Source of the DNA: Chalara sp. BL73 | Taxonomy: Eukaryota; Ascomycota; Leotiomycetes; Helotiales | Reading direction: 5' to 3' | NCBI GenBank assembly: GCA_918026815.1 | Contig: CAKJVC010000160.1 | Coordinates: forward strand, 186,001 to 250,000 | DNA length: 64,000 nucleotides | Part shown: positions 1 through 11,431 of the stretch, piece after piece | Layout: the number at the start of each line of letters is the position of its first letter | How positions within the stretch are numbered: position 1 is the stretch's first letter | The notes under the pieces: generated by a model | What the model saw: only the letters and a program-made list of their open reading frames with translations | Databases searched by the model: none | Told to the model about the DNA's origin: nothing | Made by a program: the position numbers and the translations under genes

Positions 1-483
1 GGCTTCAAAAAGCCAGGCACCTGCCAGGCCCGAACCTGCTTTTGGGCTTTTTGGAAGGTAGCCCTCAAGGAATAAATTCTGGAAGATGTATTTTCTAAGA
101 TCAGGATTCTCTATCGGCGGTTGTGATACGGCGCTTGGCTGAATGGGGGGTGATTGAGAACCCCGTTGAGAAGTCGAGGGACTTCGCTCATTCTTAATGT
201 TTCCAACACTCTGTGGCGAAGAGCTTGTTTTCTTACGTGGCTGTACTTCTTCAAGTCGTTCTCGTTTCTCCCAACCTTTGACTGTACGATTCAAAAACAC
301 AGCACCACGCACATAGCCTTCACATTCTCTCCCACTTTGTATACATCGAGCACAGTCTGGCTTCTGAAGATCGCACTGTCTTCGGTTTCAGTCCAGTTTT
401 GAGTAAGGTGCCAAGATGCTTACTCTGATTTTGCGTCTTCTACACGTATGACAGCCCTTTGATTTTCCTGGGATGCCAACCAT
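1..483 (-). CDS. Zn(2)-Cys(6) transcription factor, 5' part only
   Basis: Partial gene running off the left window edge. Exon 1 is 483..424 (20 codons), then a 48-bp GTAAGC...CAG intron, then exon 2 from 375 to the edge. The two exons join into a textbook binuclear zinc cluster: CHTC, six residues, C, six residues, C, AR, C, six residues, C (residues 11-38, ending GRECEGY). This domain binds two Zn ions and contacts CGG-type DNA sites in the nucleus. After it comes a short basic and Ser/Pro-rich linker, then a segment (NPDLRKYIFQNLFLEGYLP) that looks like the start of the usual C-terminal regulatory region. The ATG at 483 gives the MVGIPGKSKGC start common in this family. Target genes cannot be told. 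It is transcribed divergently from the gene at 1227. The family call is secure; specific function is unknown. Confidence 0.9.
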
Positions 484-1226
484 TGTTTATACAAGAGCAA
501 CTGCCAAGCTATAAGTTCTGGACTGGTTGATCCGCTCCAGGGTTATCAGCCACTGGGCCACTTGTGGCCATGATCTGTCCAGTAATTACTACTTTCCGGA
601 AAATCTCCAGGCTTCGCGGCTTGAACCTCTCTTTGCCCTGAGCCAATAGTGCATAGATCGCTTAGAAATGAAAGAAACGGCTGTTTCTATTATGCACTTA
701 TCCTGATAAAGCTAATTTTGGCGGCGCACTGTGGTCTCGGGATGCGGTGACGCTCAAAGTTTTGATTTTAGCCAACAGTGGTATATTGTGGAGTTGAAAT
801 AGCCTCGAAAGACTAGACCGAACTGGGATTGAAATTGCGAGCGACTCGCGTGTAACGAAGTAATTGGTATGTGTACATTTGTGATACATGCCCAGATACT
901 ACAAGTATTGCATCCGCAAGCCTGGCGCCTCATGCAAACGAGCAACAGATTACTATTATCATTCGCGCTCAGTAGTCGGCCTACATTTATTAGATTCAGG
1001 ACCAAACAAAGAAATAAACAAATGTCAGCCCTGAACTGAGAGTTTTATTTTTGTTGAATAATTCCTTAATTTTACAATGTAAGCCTCGGCTGCACTTCCG
1101 GGGCCAAGACGAAATAGGAAAACTATTTACCCCGCTTAAAATCGCGTCACCTGAGATTGGCGCGTCTTCATCCATGGCTTTCTCTGCTTTTGTGACCTTA
1201 AGCCTTCCTTGCGATCAGCAGCAACG
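484..1226. other. Divergent intergenic region (743 bp)
   Basis: Lies between the 5' ends of the Zn2Cys6 gene (leftward) and the 1227 gene (rightward), so it must hold both promoters. I see no convincing ORF, repeat or RNA gene in it. Confidence 0.6.
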
Positions 1227-2945
1227 ATGCCGCAGAGGACTTTCGAGCTGATACCAACGACACTGGTCAAGTCGGATGGCCCCGTGCGGGCAATGACCAG
1301 CAAAGAAGCAAAGAAAGCATACCAAAAGAAGAATAGGGGGCCGAAAATAACTCGAGCGGAGCAGCGACGACTGGACAAGCTCGAACTCGACAGACAGAGG
1401 AAAGAGTACGAGAGGGAGCGTGCTGCTAGCAGAGCCAAAGCAGCTCGGGATAAGAAGGCTCAAAAGGCGGAGGAGGAGAAAGCAGAGAGGAAGAAAAATG
1501 GAATTCCTGAACCAAGCAAACATGTCAGAGCGAGTCAACCCACGATATCTCTTTTTGTGACGAGCGGTGCAAAGCGGTCATGGCAATCTATGGCAGCGCA
1601 GCCAGAGGAAACGATATCAGAAGGAACAATGCGTGGGGATGATATGCCACCTCCTGCAAAGCGACTAGCGACTGGGGACGGTTCGGAGGATGAGTTCGGC
1701 GACTTCCCATCTTTGTCACAAACCAACCTGCCAGAAATATTAGATAGTTCTCTAAAAGCTTTTGAGGGTTTAAACGACCTCCCAGCTCAGAAAGCTATCT
1801 CTGGGGTGGACGAATTTGATGACGATGAAACGGCACTTGAGGATCTGGCAACAACCCAACTGCAGTCGGAGGCTTTTGATGCTGCAACCAAGTCATCTTC
1901 TCCGTTAATGGGAAGCCCCAGCGCCGTGGGCCTTGCACAACAAGAGGAAATTGTTCCAACTGTAGCTCAGGAGGACAGGATAACTCAAGCCCTTCAGATA
2001 TCACGTCAGCAGTCACAAGAACGGTGCGTAAATCTGAATGTAAAGCCTGTGCGCGCCATATTATTCGGAACCACACCTCTAAAACCAAAACCGTTCATGC
2101 AAAATGAGTCTCCGCCTACCATACTTTCTGCAACTCAAGAATTTCTAGAAACCCACTTGGACGACTTCTTCCCAAGTCCAAGCCAGCAACTTCGAGAACT
2201 CCTCGATAATCTTGATGATTCTGATCTGCCAAGCAATACCCAAACCGCAAAGGAGTTGACTGATTATGGCGAATTTGTGGTAGATAGGGTACTGAGTGCC
2301 GCGAAAGAAAATGGGAGCGCTGAGGACGATGAGGACAACTTTTTTGCTGGGATGTTCTCAACTCAGGACTTAGTTTTGTCGCCCCAGGATCTACTTGAGA
2401 TCGCCTCGCCTAGCAGACCACCCACGGAAGTACTCGACACGAAGCACCTTCCGCCAAAGCCCTCCCAAGGCCATAGGTTAACAAGTGAGGGGCGCCCACT
2501 TCTTCCAATCAACAAAGAGCAAGCTCAGCCTACGCTAAAACCTCGGTCGATGTTTCAAGCTCCAGCAAAACTTGAATGCCATGAAATGCAACTCCCACAT
2601 GATCATGGTCAACACCATACCTTGAGGGATGAAACTACTGCTGAACAAGCACCTGAAGTAGCTTTCGAAACACCACATCCAGAATCTACAAGTTCGTCTA
2701 AGGATTTTCGTCGATTCTTTGAAGAGAAAGATGAGGACGTTTTGCTCGCCGCATTGCATGAGAGCAAAAATACAATAGTACAGCCAAGGAGAGTAGAACA
2801 GCCACAAGCGGGGCCACCCCCACTACTACCGCTAAAGAAAACGGAGGCGCCGAGAAGGACGTTCCAGCGGATTCAGTCCGCCGCTACAGATTATGGAGAC
2901 GAGGAGTTCAACGATCAGGAACTATTGGCCTTGTGCAGATACTAA
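1227..2945 (+). CDS. Uncharacterised acidic, disordered protein with PIP-like motif
   Basis: Single-exon ORF of 572 aa starting at the first ATG (MPQRTFELIP); the frame is open 18 bp further upstream but without an ATG. I do not recognise the family with certainty. Residues 25-92 form a highly charged Lys/Arg/Glu region of probable helix or coiled coil. At residues 104-111 the sequence QPTISLFV resembles a PCNA-interacting (PIP) box (Q-x-x-I-x-x-F-[FY]) with V in the last place. The rest is low-complexity and acidic, with many Ser, Asp, Glu and Pro. A second conserved-looking patch (DFRRFFEEKDEDVLLAALH) and a C-terminal acidic patch (DYGDEEFNDQELLALC) lie near the end. No catalytic domain is visible. 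A nuclear DNA-transaction role is a guess from the PIP-like motif only. Confidence 0.75.
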   Translation: MPQRTFELIPTTLVKSDGPVRAMTSKEAKKAYQKKNRGPKITRAEQRRLDKLELDRQRKEYERERAASRAKAARDKKAQKAEEEKAERKKNGIPEPSKHVRASQPTISLFVTSGAKRSWQSMAAQPEETISEGTMRGDDMPPPAKRLATGDGSEDEFGDFPSLSQTNLPEILDSSLKAFEGLNDLPAQKAISGVDEFDDDETALEDLATTQLQSEAFDAATKSSSPLMGSPSAVGLAQQEEIVPTVAQEDRITQALQISRQQSQERCVNLNVKPVRAILFGTTPLKPKPFMQNESPPTILSATQEFLETHLDDFFPSPSQQLRELLDNLDDSDLPSNTQTAKELTDYGEFVVDRVLSAAKENGSAEDDEDNFFAGMFSTQDLVLSPQDLLEIASPSRPPTEVLDTKHLPPKPSQGHRLTSEGRPLLPINKEQAQPTLKPRSMFQAPAKLECHEMQLPHDHGQHHTLRDETTAEQAPEVAFETPHPESTSSSKDFRRFFEEKDEDVLLAALHESKNTIVQPRRVEQPQAGPPPLLPLKKTEAPRRTFQRIQSAATDYGDEEFNDQELLALCRY

Positions 2946-3371
2946 AACCTATTTGCATTTATATAAGGGGTTTCATTGGATGCTAAGGGGAATTGGAGTG
3001 GCCGGACGGAGGGGAGGGGTCTTCTGTAACGCATCGATGTTGGATATAGAGCATCATTTTGGGGGCATTGCTAGCGCATTTTTGGACTTGAATTTTATGG
3101 AGTATGGACACTAGACATGATACCCAGGCATTATCATTACAGGGTAGAGATACACAGGACATAGTAAACAGTATGAATTTGTTGACTAAGAAGCGCTTTT
3201 ATTTTCATAGAACGGTGAGACCAAATCCTGCAAAGAGATCTCGGGTATGCCTAACAAAAACTTTAAAAAAAAAATCCCTCTACGCAGTATCTACAGGAAA
3301 CATGCAGGCTATGCGTCCTTTCTATCTTCCAGTGCCAAACCATGTCATAACTTGATGATCGAATTTATCTC
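2946..3371. other. Convergent 3' intergenic region
   Basis: Separates the stop codon of the 1227 gene from the stop of the importin gene on the other strand. It probably contains both 3' UTRs. There is an A-run at 3266-3275. Nothing else is seen. Confidence 0.5.
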
Positions 3372-6300
3372 TTACCTAATGGCGTTCACCAGGGTCTCAT
3401 TGCCACTAATGAGCGATGCATTCTTTGATGCGATGAACTTAACGGTCTCTACTAGCTTGGCGCGTGTATCGACATCTAGTTGCTCAACAGGTTCACCCAG
3501 CACTGACGCGAAGACTGGGACTAGTTGTTGAGTGAGACCGATGACAGTTTGGTTGCCATTTTGGTCTATATGAATTAGTAAGTATAGCCGAGGGGATTAG
3601 AATGCACTTACAAAGTCCGGTGATGCATTCATAGATGGGCTTGTTCTCCTCATAGTCCTCCTTTAGTGGCAGCTGCTCAACGATGACTGGCAAGACATCA
3701 TCGATAGGGACTTTATCGGAATGAGCCATGATCATACGGCTGACGCAACCGCAAGCATTATCCAAAGTTCGAGCATGTTCTGTGTGCAGAAGAGGCTCGA
3801 GCTTTGTCAGGATGGCATTGAAGCTTGGCAGATATGCAGCGGAATTTCTCGAGTGAAAAACGAGTAACCCAGTGGCGTATGCTGCATTGGACTTGGTTTC
3901 AGGGTCTTCATCTGACAAGCGGTGTAAGAGGAGCTTCAAGAGTGTCTCAGTGTATGGAGTAACAGCATCACCCATGTGAGCAGTGCACTCTGCAACAACT
4001 CCAATGGCAGTCGATCGCTCGAAGTTTGTCTGGGATGATGCGAACTTCATGATAGGCTTCTGGAAGACCTTCCAGAGTTCAGTGAACTGTCCACCGAGAG
4101 CGACAGACAGCCCAATTATGACATCTAGAGCAGTATCGATGACGAGCCAGTCATATTCAGACGATTCCTCGTCCTCAAGATCCTCGTGGTCGTCATCATC
4201 TCCTATATCTTGTTGGCAAGGGTGAGATTTGGTGATAATCGAGGACAGAATTGTGGTAACAGTTTCTAAAAACTTGCTCTGCGTCAAGATTGCTGGTCCG
4301 CAAAGTTTCAATGTAGAAGACACATTTCGATTGATGTCGGTGACAACGGCTCTAGAGACAAAATTAGCTAAAACTCGACTCAAAGGCATTTAGCTTTTTA
4401 TCATGTAAATGTGATCAGAATGTTGATACGCGTTCGCAGCATTTGCAACTTGTGCATCTGAGTGAGCTGGGATAACGTCATGTTGTTCATCATTTCAAAA
4501 GACATTGGATGGAACATCTTAATTACTTACCGATCGGTCTCATCTTCCCAAAGAGAAAGTGTCGCGGTAGTAACGACTTCACCTAGCTTAAGTACTTCCT
4601 CTGATGGCTGAGATTTCACTGGTAAGCCTGGCGTCCATTTCTCGCCAGTGTGGTCTTCCATGAGACCAAAAAGACAAGCATACGCACGCCATAGAGTGCT
4701 AATGGCGGCTTTTCGCACACCCTCATAGTTATGCTCAACCAGAGTCATCACAGCCTCGACGGTCTTCTCAAAGTATGGAACAAAGTGCTTGCGCGTGTGG
4801 GAGAGAACATCTGCGATGACCTCGACTGCAACTTCCTTCTCCATGGCGACTGCAGTGACTGCAGTAAGGTCGTCCCAATCATCTTCATCGTCTCCTTCTT
4901 CCATATCATCGCTATCAGCCGGCTCATCAGTTGCTGCAACAACCTTAATTTTCTTGCCAGCAATGACAACCTCCTGGCCAAGTAATTCCTTGGCATGTTC
5001 GCCAAGCTCAACTTCATTCTCGGCCTCTTCTTGTTCTAAACTTTCCCAGAGACCTTTGACCACTCCGTCAAGGTATGGGGTGAAATCCTCCTCATAGACC
5101 TTTGCTAGAGTGCTCCACAGAATATAGCTTGTCTCTCTCAATCTAGGATGACCCAGGTGCAGAGCTTCCTCGCTAGCTTGCATCAATGGGGCAACATACG
5201 GCTGGAAGGGTCCTTTTCCGACAGCTTGCGCCATACTTCCCATAGCATCCACCGTGGTACCTCGCAAGTCAAACTCGTCATCATTGTCCTTTAGAGTGAC
5301 GAATTGAGCTAGTGCTTTCATCGATTCCTCGAAGTATGGTAAGAATGCATCTTCTGCGGAGCCGGCAATAGAGCCAAGTGCACCAGCAGCAGCAGCTTTG
5401 ACATGAATATCAGGATGGCTCAGCAGCTGGCCAAGGCGTGGAATAAGCTCGGGAATGTATGTGATCATTATCGCCTTTTCCATCCCATCAGTCAGAGACT
5501 CAAGCGCGAGACACGCTGATTTCAAGATCGCGAGATTCTGCTTCTGCTCAACTTCATTTGAGCCTTGTCCACCGGCGGCATCAAGATTCTTTACTAAGGC
5601 TGGGATGAGCTCCGAGTGGAACTTGCACACCTCTTCGGCCAAATCGTCTGCCAACCTCGCCAGACCTGTAAGAGCGGCATTACGAACACCAGTTACAGCG
5701 TCGTTAAGAAGTTTGAACACAATTGGCATGAGACCATCCAACTGTGTAGCAATGAAGTCAGGTGCGCCTTCCACGCACATTCCTAGGGCTAAGATACCGG
5801 CTTTCCTATAATTTGGTTGATCGCTGTTGACATAATTTGGAAGCGCTTTGAGGAGAGGCACAATCACTTGACGGGGAGGCAAGCTACTAGCTAGCAAATC
5901 CAAAAGCCCAAGTGCGGACTTGCTTGTGGTAAGTTCGTCTTCCTCGTCATCATCATCGCCGATTTCAGTTGCGATCTGCAAACTTTTCAATGTGATAGTC
6001 TCTCCCATGTCTCTAGTGCCTTGAATCTTCATCTTTCTGTATCTGGCACACTGCATTAGGAATGACAGAGCTTGCGATCTTGAGTCGTCAGAAATTTCAG
6101 TGTTTGCAGCAATATCGATCATGAAAGTCAGGAGATCCTTGAAATGTGTGTTCAAAAGAGCAGACTCGCATCCCAAGAGGATTTGGAAAACCTCAAAGGC
6201 TTGCATTGTTCGGTCCTCATCCTCGGTATCGATAGCGTCCTTGAGAACAGCAACCATGCCTGGGAAAGCGGCGATGAAGCGTTCTAGATTCTCCGGATGC

Positions 6301-6936
6301 TCTTCGGGTTCGATTAACATGGCCATTCTGCTAAGACAAAGCAGTGTGTTAATGCGCACCTCTGCGCTCTCGGGATCCTTGATGGTGTTGGAGAATAGCG
6401 TGAACAGACCAGGAAGCTTATCTTCGAATATGTCTCCTGCGGCTTCCAAAAGCGTAAATAGAATGTAAATGCTAACTTCGCGATGCGAGACCTGTGGCGA
6501 GGTGGTTGCTTGCGCAAGAAGGTCGGGGAGGGAGCCCCATTCTCCGTCTGGGAGATCGATCTTCGCAATCGCAGCAATAACTCGCGCTTGAGAGTGACGA
6601 ACAAGAGCCTGTTGCTCATCGAGTGTGGTTTGCAGTAATTTCTCTCTGATGGCTGGCTTTTGTTCTTCTGGCAATTTTACCCAATGCTTGGGGACCAAGC
6701 GGAGCGCCTCTACCGATGCAGATTGCCGGACCTCTTTAGCATCGTGTGATGTAAGAATATGGAGAAGCCACACGAGTGACTCAGGGTGAGGATAATATGT
6801 TTTTCGAAGTTCTGTCGTTGCGGCCTTGACTCTATCGGTATCCGCTGTAAAGCATTAGCAAGATGAATAGCAGAGATGAGGGGAACTTACGAATTTGGAT
6901 GCTTTGCAAGAGCTCCAAAAACTTTTGCTGATCCAT
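3372..6936 (-). CDS. KAP123: Karyopherin/importin beta-4, Kap123-type
   Basis: Nuclear import receptor of the importin-beta superfamily; the yeast member imports ribosomal proteins and histones through nuclear pores. Four exons: 6936..6891, 6844..4531, 4351..3612 and 3565..3372, total 1097 aa, the usual Kap123 length (about 1,100). Introns use GTAAGT donors. The N-terminus MDQQKFLELLQSIQI and the early VRQSASVEALRL helix fit the importin-beta N-terminal repeat. The rest is a continuous series of HEAT-type helical repeats (for example GVRNAALTGLARLADDL and HVKAAAAGALGSIAG). An acidic loop (DSDDMEEGDDEDDWDD) sits about two thirds along, as in other Kap123 proteins. The C-terminus is ETLVNAIR. 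It shares a 316-bp divergent promoter region with the GNAT gene. The family call is strong; cargo specificity is inferred from yeast. Confidence 0.93.
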
Positions 6937-7252
6937 CGTGACTACGGGCGCGTGCCAGATAAACAACAAAAAGACGTGGAGGAGCTCAAGTGCAGAGTGC
7001 AAATATTTATCTGAAAATAAATTTGTTAATGGAGGGGAGTTTCCAGAAAAAAAGTAGACTTGCGGGGCAAAGTCTTGGCATCTTTCAGGACCCCACCATG
7101 TCAACATCCCACTTGTCACTTCTCCACTGCCACGAGAGCGAGGAGATGACTCGATATGACTCTTGAGTTGTCGAAACTTTTATCTATTTTAAACATCTCA
7201 TATTTGTGCTTTTGCGAGATATTAGGTTAGTCATAAATTCAACCGTCTCAAA

Positions 7253-7951
7253 ATGACGACTCCAAGTGAATGGTACAAAGATAATTTTCTGGTTTCAACG
7301 GCGAAGTCACTCATTGACGTGGCTGCTGTAAATAAGGCATTTGGCACGGATAGTCTATACTGGGCTAAAGAAATGGATGAAGAACAGCTCAAAAAGGCTC
7401 TTGACAAGTCCTTGTGTTTCGGCCTTTATGAGTTGCCACAATCTACTGCGACGAGTACGTAGCCAAATATACAATCCTTATCAACATCCATATTCATACA
7501 TTCAAGAAGGAAGCAATGGACAAAAGGCCCACAGGCATCTTGCTCCCCGATATTGGTGTTGAATATCAACTACGAAGACAATCACTAATCAGATTTTATC
7601 TAGTTTCGGGTGAGGCTATATGACTTTATGTCTTATTCTCTTTCATTGACATCAACAGGTCAAAGTAATCCTCGACAGATTGGATTAGCGCGCCTAATCA
7701 CGGATGAGGTTACTTTTGCCTATCTGACAGACGTATATGTCCTTGATGAGTATCAGGGGAAAGGTGTTGGCAGTTGGTTGATTGATTGTGTGAATGAGAC
7801 TCTGGAAAGCTGGGCGCACCTGAGAAGGTCTATGTTGCTCGCCAATGAAGGACAAGGGACAGACTTTTACACCAGGAAACTCGGATTAAAAGTGTTCCAT
7901 GAGGGGAGTTTGAAGGTCATGACGAAGAAAGGCAAGGGGGCGGCCGCATGA
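7253..7951 (+). CDS. GNAT-family N-acetyltransferase
   Basis: Two exons, 7253..7454 and 7659..7951, encode 164 aa. The junction A|GT restores Ser68 and the intron (GTACGT...CAACAG, 204 bp) is long for this window; a tiny extra exon inside it is possible but not needed. The acetyl-CoA-binding motif A (Q-x-x-G-x-G) is seen as QGKGVG at about residues 100-105, preceded by the strand AYLTDVYVLDEY. The C-terminal FYTRKLGLKVFHEG is the usual GNAT motif B end. This is a small cytosolic fungal GNAT. The substrate (amine, amino acid or protein N-terminus) cannot be told from sequence. It is divergent from the importin gene and convergent with the MFS gene. Confidence 0.85.
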
Positions 7952-8157
7952 AGAGCATTAAAAATGCATTAGATCCGTGCTTTAATAGAGGCCAGACTTC
8001 ATTTGTTTGTAGTAGAAATATATTCAAGCCTATTACTACACAACGAACGTATAAATATCAACTTTGAGAATTTAATTTCTAAGATAAAGGTTATTCTATC
8101 TTCTAAATTGCTAATCTATGCTATTGAAGATTCTTACGGGCCTCTCTATGCGCTTTT

Positions 8158-10097
8158 TCATCTCTCAGCTACTGGTTGTACAGGCTGGAGATGATACTCA
8201 ACGTCGTCCTCCACCACAGCGCCAGTCTCGTTCTCATTTGGTTCTAATGCATGCTGTTTCTCCTCAGCCCTTTGAAGGCCATTGTCCTTGATTGCAAAAC
8301 ATAAAAGCAGACAAGAGCCTATAAGTGGAGCCCACATGGTGAATGCAGCCTTCGATGCCATCATGTATGAATCTAACACATCTTCTTTCTCCGAGCTCGA
8401 CAAGCGTGTCAGATCAGGAACACGTAAGATAGCGCTCAGAATATTCGCCTTAATGGACTCATTTAGCGCTTTTGCATTTAAAGCTTTCTTCAGCGAATTG
8501 GAGAACACAGCCGAAGATAATGAAAGCCCAATGGCGCCTCCTAGCGAACGAAGGAGATTTCGTACGCTAATTACAACGGCACGATCGCTTTTCAATGAGT
8601 GTGCTTGGGCAGCGACCAAAGTTGGCTGAAAGGTGTGTCCAACACCCACACCTTCGAGTATGAGGAAGATGACGATCTGCCACTTTGGCGTCTCTCTGTT
8701 CAGAAGCAACATAAGACCTGCTCCCAGCGTCCACATCGCGAATCCGCTCCATATAACCTCTCCATAGCGTTTCATCCTTGTTACATACTGGCCAGACAGA
8801 ATCGAAAATGTTGATTGGCTAAGAACAAATGGCATAGTCATTGTTGCCGATAGTAATGGCGAGTATCCTCGCACGTTTTGATAGTAAATCGGTAGATAAT
8901 AGAGGTGCGAGTAATAAACGATTCCGAAGAGAAAGCTTTGTGATAGAAGGGCACAAATGGCTTTGATCTTGAACAGATGTAGCGGCATCATAGGCATGAT
9001 AGCAAATCGCCATTCCACTATAATGAATATAACTGCTGCAACAGAGCCAATGGTTAACATTGTGATGACCATAGAGCTGTTCCATTCAAAATAGGTTCCT
9101 CCACCAGAGATAGGTATCCTGAGACAATAGTAATTAGTAACTGGGTCAATGGAGGCCATAACCAACCAGAGGAGCGACCTCAAAGTGGAGCGGCCAGGGG
9201 AGAAAGGCCTGCCGGTATAAACGTACAAAAGTAGCATAATCGCTGTCGCGCTAGATATTATGCCCAAATAGTCAATTGACTTTACTTTGGTTCGCCTATC
9301 ACCATGTACTTTGCTTGGTGGAAGTACTAATGCCACAATACCTCCTGATACGACAGCAATTGGACAAATACACCAGAATAGACCTCGCCATGTTGCTTTC
9401 TCGACAAAAGCTGCGGCGAGGAAAGGACCTATGACATTCCCAAGTCCTATAATTTATATGATTAGCAGGTTGGGTATAAAGAAAGAGAATCAACCTGCTC
9501 TGGTCCTTCTATAATATGACACGATAGAGCATATACGCCTTTCAAACTCTAACAATATGCAAGGCTCCTTCAGGATATAAAACATACCAACACAAGAGCC
9601 AAGAATTCCGGTATATCTAGACAAGCCTTTTAGCACGAGTTATAACAAGAATCTGCATGTACTTACTTTCCACGATTCTCAAGCGTGACCACATCAGAAA
9701 CAATGATCATAGCCAACGCAGTAATCCCACCCTGCCCGACTCCTGCTAGGCCACGAAACGCATATAACTGTGGGCCTGTCTTTGCGAACCCACAGAGTAG
9801 GTCGCCAAGAGCAAGTAATCCGATAGCTGACAAGAAGACGACTTTCCGGCCGAGAATATCTGAAAGACGACCATACAGAACTTGAAACACCGTATTAGCT
9901 ATCAGACCAGATGTTCCTGCCCAGGAAATTGTGGTTGCCGCATTTAGATCTGCCCCTATGGTAGGCAATGCTATGCCTATGGAATTTTGATCAATAAATG
10001 CAATAAGTAGGGCAAAAGCTAGACCACAGAAAACGACTATAAGTTTTCCGGGCGGTAGAATATTTGTCTCAACACGAACGAGTTCATTTGGTGCCAT
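8158..10097 (-). CDS. MFS transporter, DHA2-like (14 TM) drug:H+ antiporter family
   Basis: Four exons, 10097..9667, 9616..9588 (only 29 nt), 9446..9227 and 9118..8158, encode 546 aa. All junctions keep frame. Hydrophobic membrane segments fill the protein. TM1 carries a motif-D1-like IDQNSIGIALPTI at about 35-47, and the loop 2-3 signature GRLSDILGRK lies at 76-85. The RGLAGVGQGGI segment fits motif B (R-x-x-x-G-x-G), and a GLGNVIGPF-type motif C follows across the small exon. Length and motifs match the DHA2 (14-TM) family of plasma-membrane or vacuolar exporters of drugs, mycotoxins or siderophores; the substrate is unknown. An in-frame ATG 27 bp upstream (10124) would add nine residues (MLYVLNVLV); the MAPNEL start was preferred as more family-like. 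No biosynthetic cluster surrounds it. Confidence 0.88.
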
Positions 10098-10786
10098 AAC
10101 TAGGACATTTAGAACATATAACATAAACTAGATTATATATCCCTCTGAAATGCACGTCGGAAATTTTGGATAAGAAATAAAACCATCCATTTTGAGCATG
10201 CTGCGATGAAATCACAATGTCAAGAGCGACAAGCCGATAACGCTAACACGGAACTATACTTCCTCTTTGATCGCCATGACTCCATCGCGGTCAGGAACAA
10301 ATCAACAGTAAGTCTGCTTCAAGAGTGGGACGAAGAGTGACGTCCCATTGAAAAAAAAAACGCTTCGGAGTGCCGAAATATGGATTTGTTGCCATCGGAA
10401 AATTACCCAAAGTTCTTAAAAAATTGGACAGAAAACAAGAGAACTCAAGTGTCTAGGGAAAAGCTTCAACCAATATGCAAAGTTTAAGACGGATGCTGAA
10501 ATATATCCTGGTTCACAATTGCGATACGCGCTAAATGATACGCTAAGGACTAAATTCTAAGATTAGGGTTTTCACGATAAGATTACCCGGCGCAGCCTCG
10601 AATGGAGGGGTGAATTCAGCCTCGCCTTTTAGCGAGCAACGGCAAGCTTGACCAACGCGTCCATATGTTTGCCTGCTCTCTCCAAACCATCCTTAAATTA
10701 CCCATTGCCCAAGTCTAACGGCCCTAAAACTTCCCAATTGCATTTGTTTATACAGCTCAGCGAAGATCTCAAGCAAATCATCCACA
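10098..10786. other. Divergent intergenic region, MFS / RING genes
   Basis: Promoter space for the leftward MFS transporter and the rightward RING gene. A ten-A run is at 10351-10360. No ORF with coding character or RNA gene is seen. Confidence 0.5.
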
Positions 10787-10906
10787 ATGTCGAACCCATA
10801 CGAAGGTCATTCCCAACCCCTCTTCACATACCCGTCCCCTCACTAACACTCACCAGTCGAGCACAATATAAAAGACAAGCCAGCAGCAAAGTCTCGCCGC
10901 CCCGAC

Positions 10907-11431
10907 ATGTCTACCTTCTTCTCCAAGCTCTCACAGATCCAAACCGACCCTTCCACACACTCCAACCCCAACGCGACCCCAACACCTGTCGACATTGCGG
11001 CAGCGGCGCAGCTAATCCAAGACCAATACCGGACTATCCTCTCCAGCGACCCATCCGCACAAACCACTTCTCTCCTAACCGCCCTCCTTTCTTCTCTTGA
11101 CTCCACCATCGACGCGCCGCCTACCGAGATTCAAGGTGTGCCCCAATCCTATCTCGATTCCCTAGAAAGGGTTCCTAGAAAGGAGTTAAAGGAGGGAGAC
11201 AGCTGTCCGATTTGTGCAGAGCGATTCCTGGATGACGAGTATCCGTTGGTGGTGGAGCTGCCGTGCCATAAGACGCATCGGTTTGATCTAGAATGTGTGG
11301 GACCGTGGCTGAGACTGAATGGGACATGTCCGCTGGATCGGAAGGAGTTAAACAAGAAGAAAGAGGTGATGAAGGAGAAGAAAAAGGATACGGGTGAGGA
11401 CGAGGAGGAATATGATGATTTGTATGCATGA
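10907..11431 (+). CDS. RING-type zinc-finger protein (probable E3 ubiquitin ligase)
   Basis: A 174-aa ORF from ATG 10907 (MSTFFSKLSQIQ). Residues 100-144 form a RING-like finger: CPIC at 100-103, ELPCHKTH at 118-124, LEC at 129-130 and CPLD at 141-144. It departs from canonical RING-H2 by carrying Asp (FDLEC and CPLD) where His and the last Cys usually sit. Such fingers are typical of fungal RING proteins and can still bind Zn. The C-terminus is Lys-rich then Glu/Asp-rich. An upstream in-frame ATG at 10787 (MSNPYEG) is separated from this ORF by one TAA at 10844, which lies in a CTAAC branch-like sequence before CACCAG. If an intron 10806..10856 is removed (weak donor GTCATT), the protein becomes 197 aa. 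Ubiquitin ligase activity is inferred from the family. Confidence 0.8.
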   Translation: MSTFFSKLSQIQTDPSTHSNPNATPTPVDIAAAAQLIQDQYRTILSSDPSAQTTSLLTALLSSLDSTIDAPPTEIQGVPQSYLDSLERVPRKELKEGDSCPICAERFLDDEYPLVVELPCHKTHRFDLECVGPWLRLNGTCPLDRKELNKKKEVMKEKKKDTGEDEEEYDDLYA

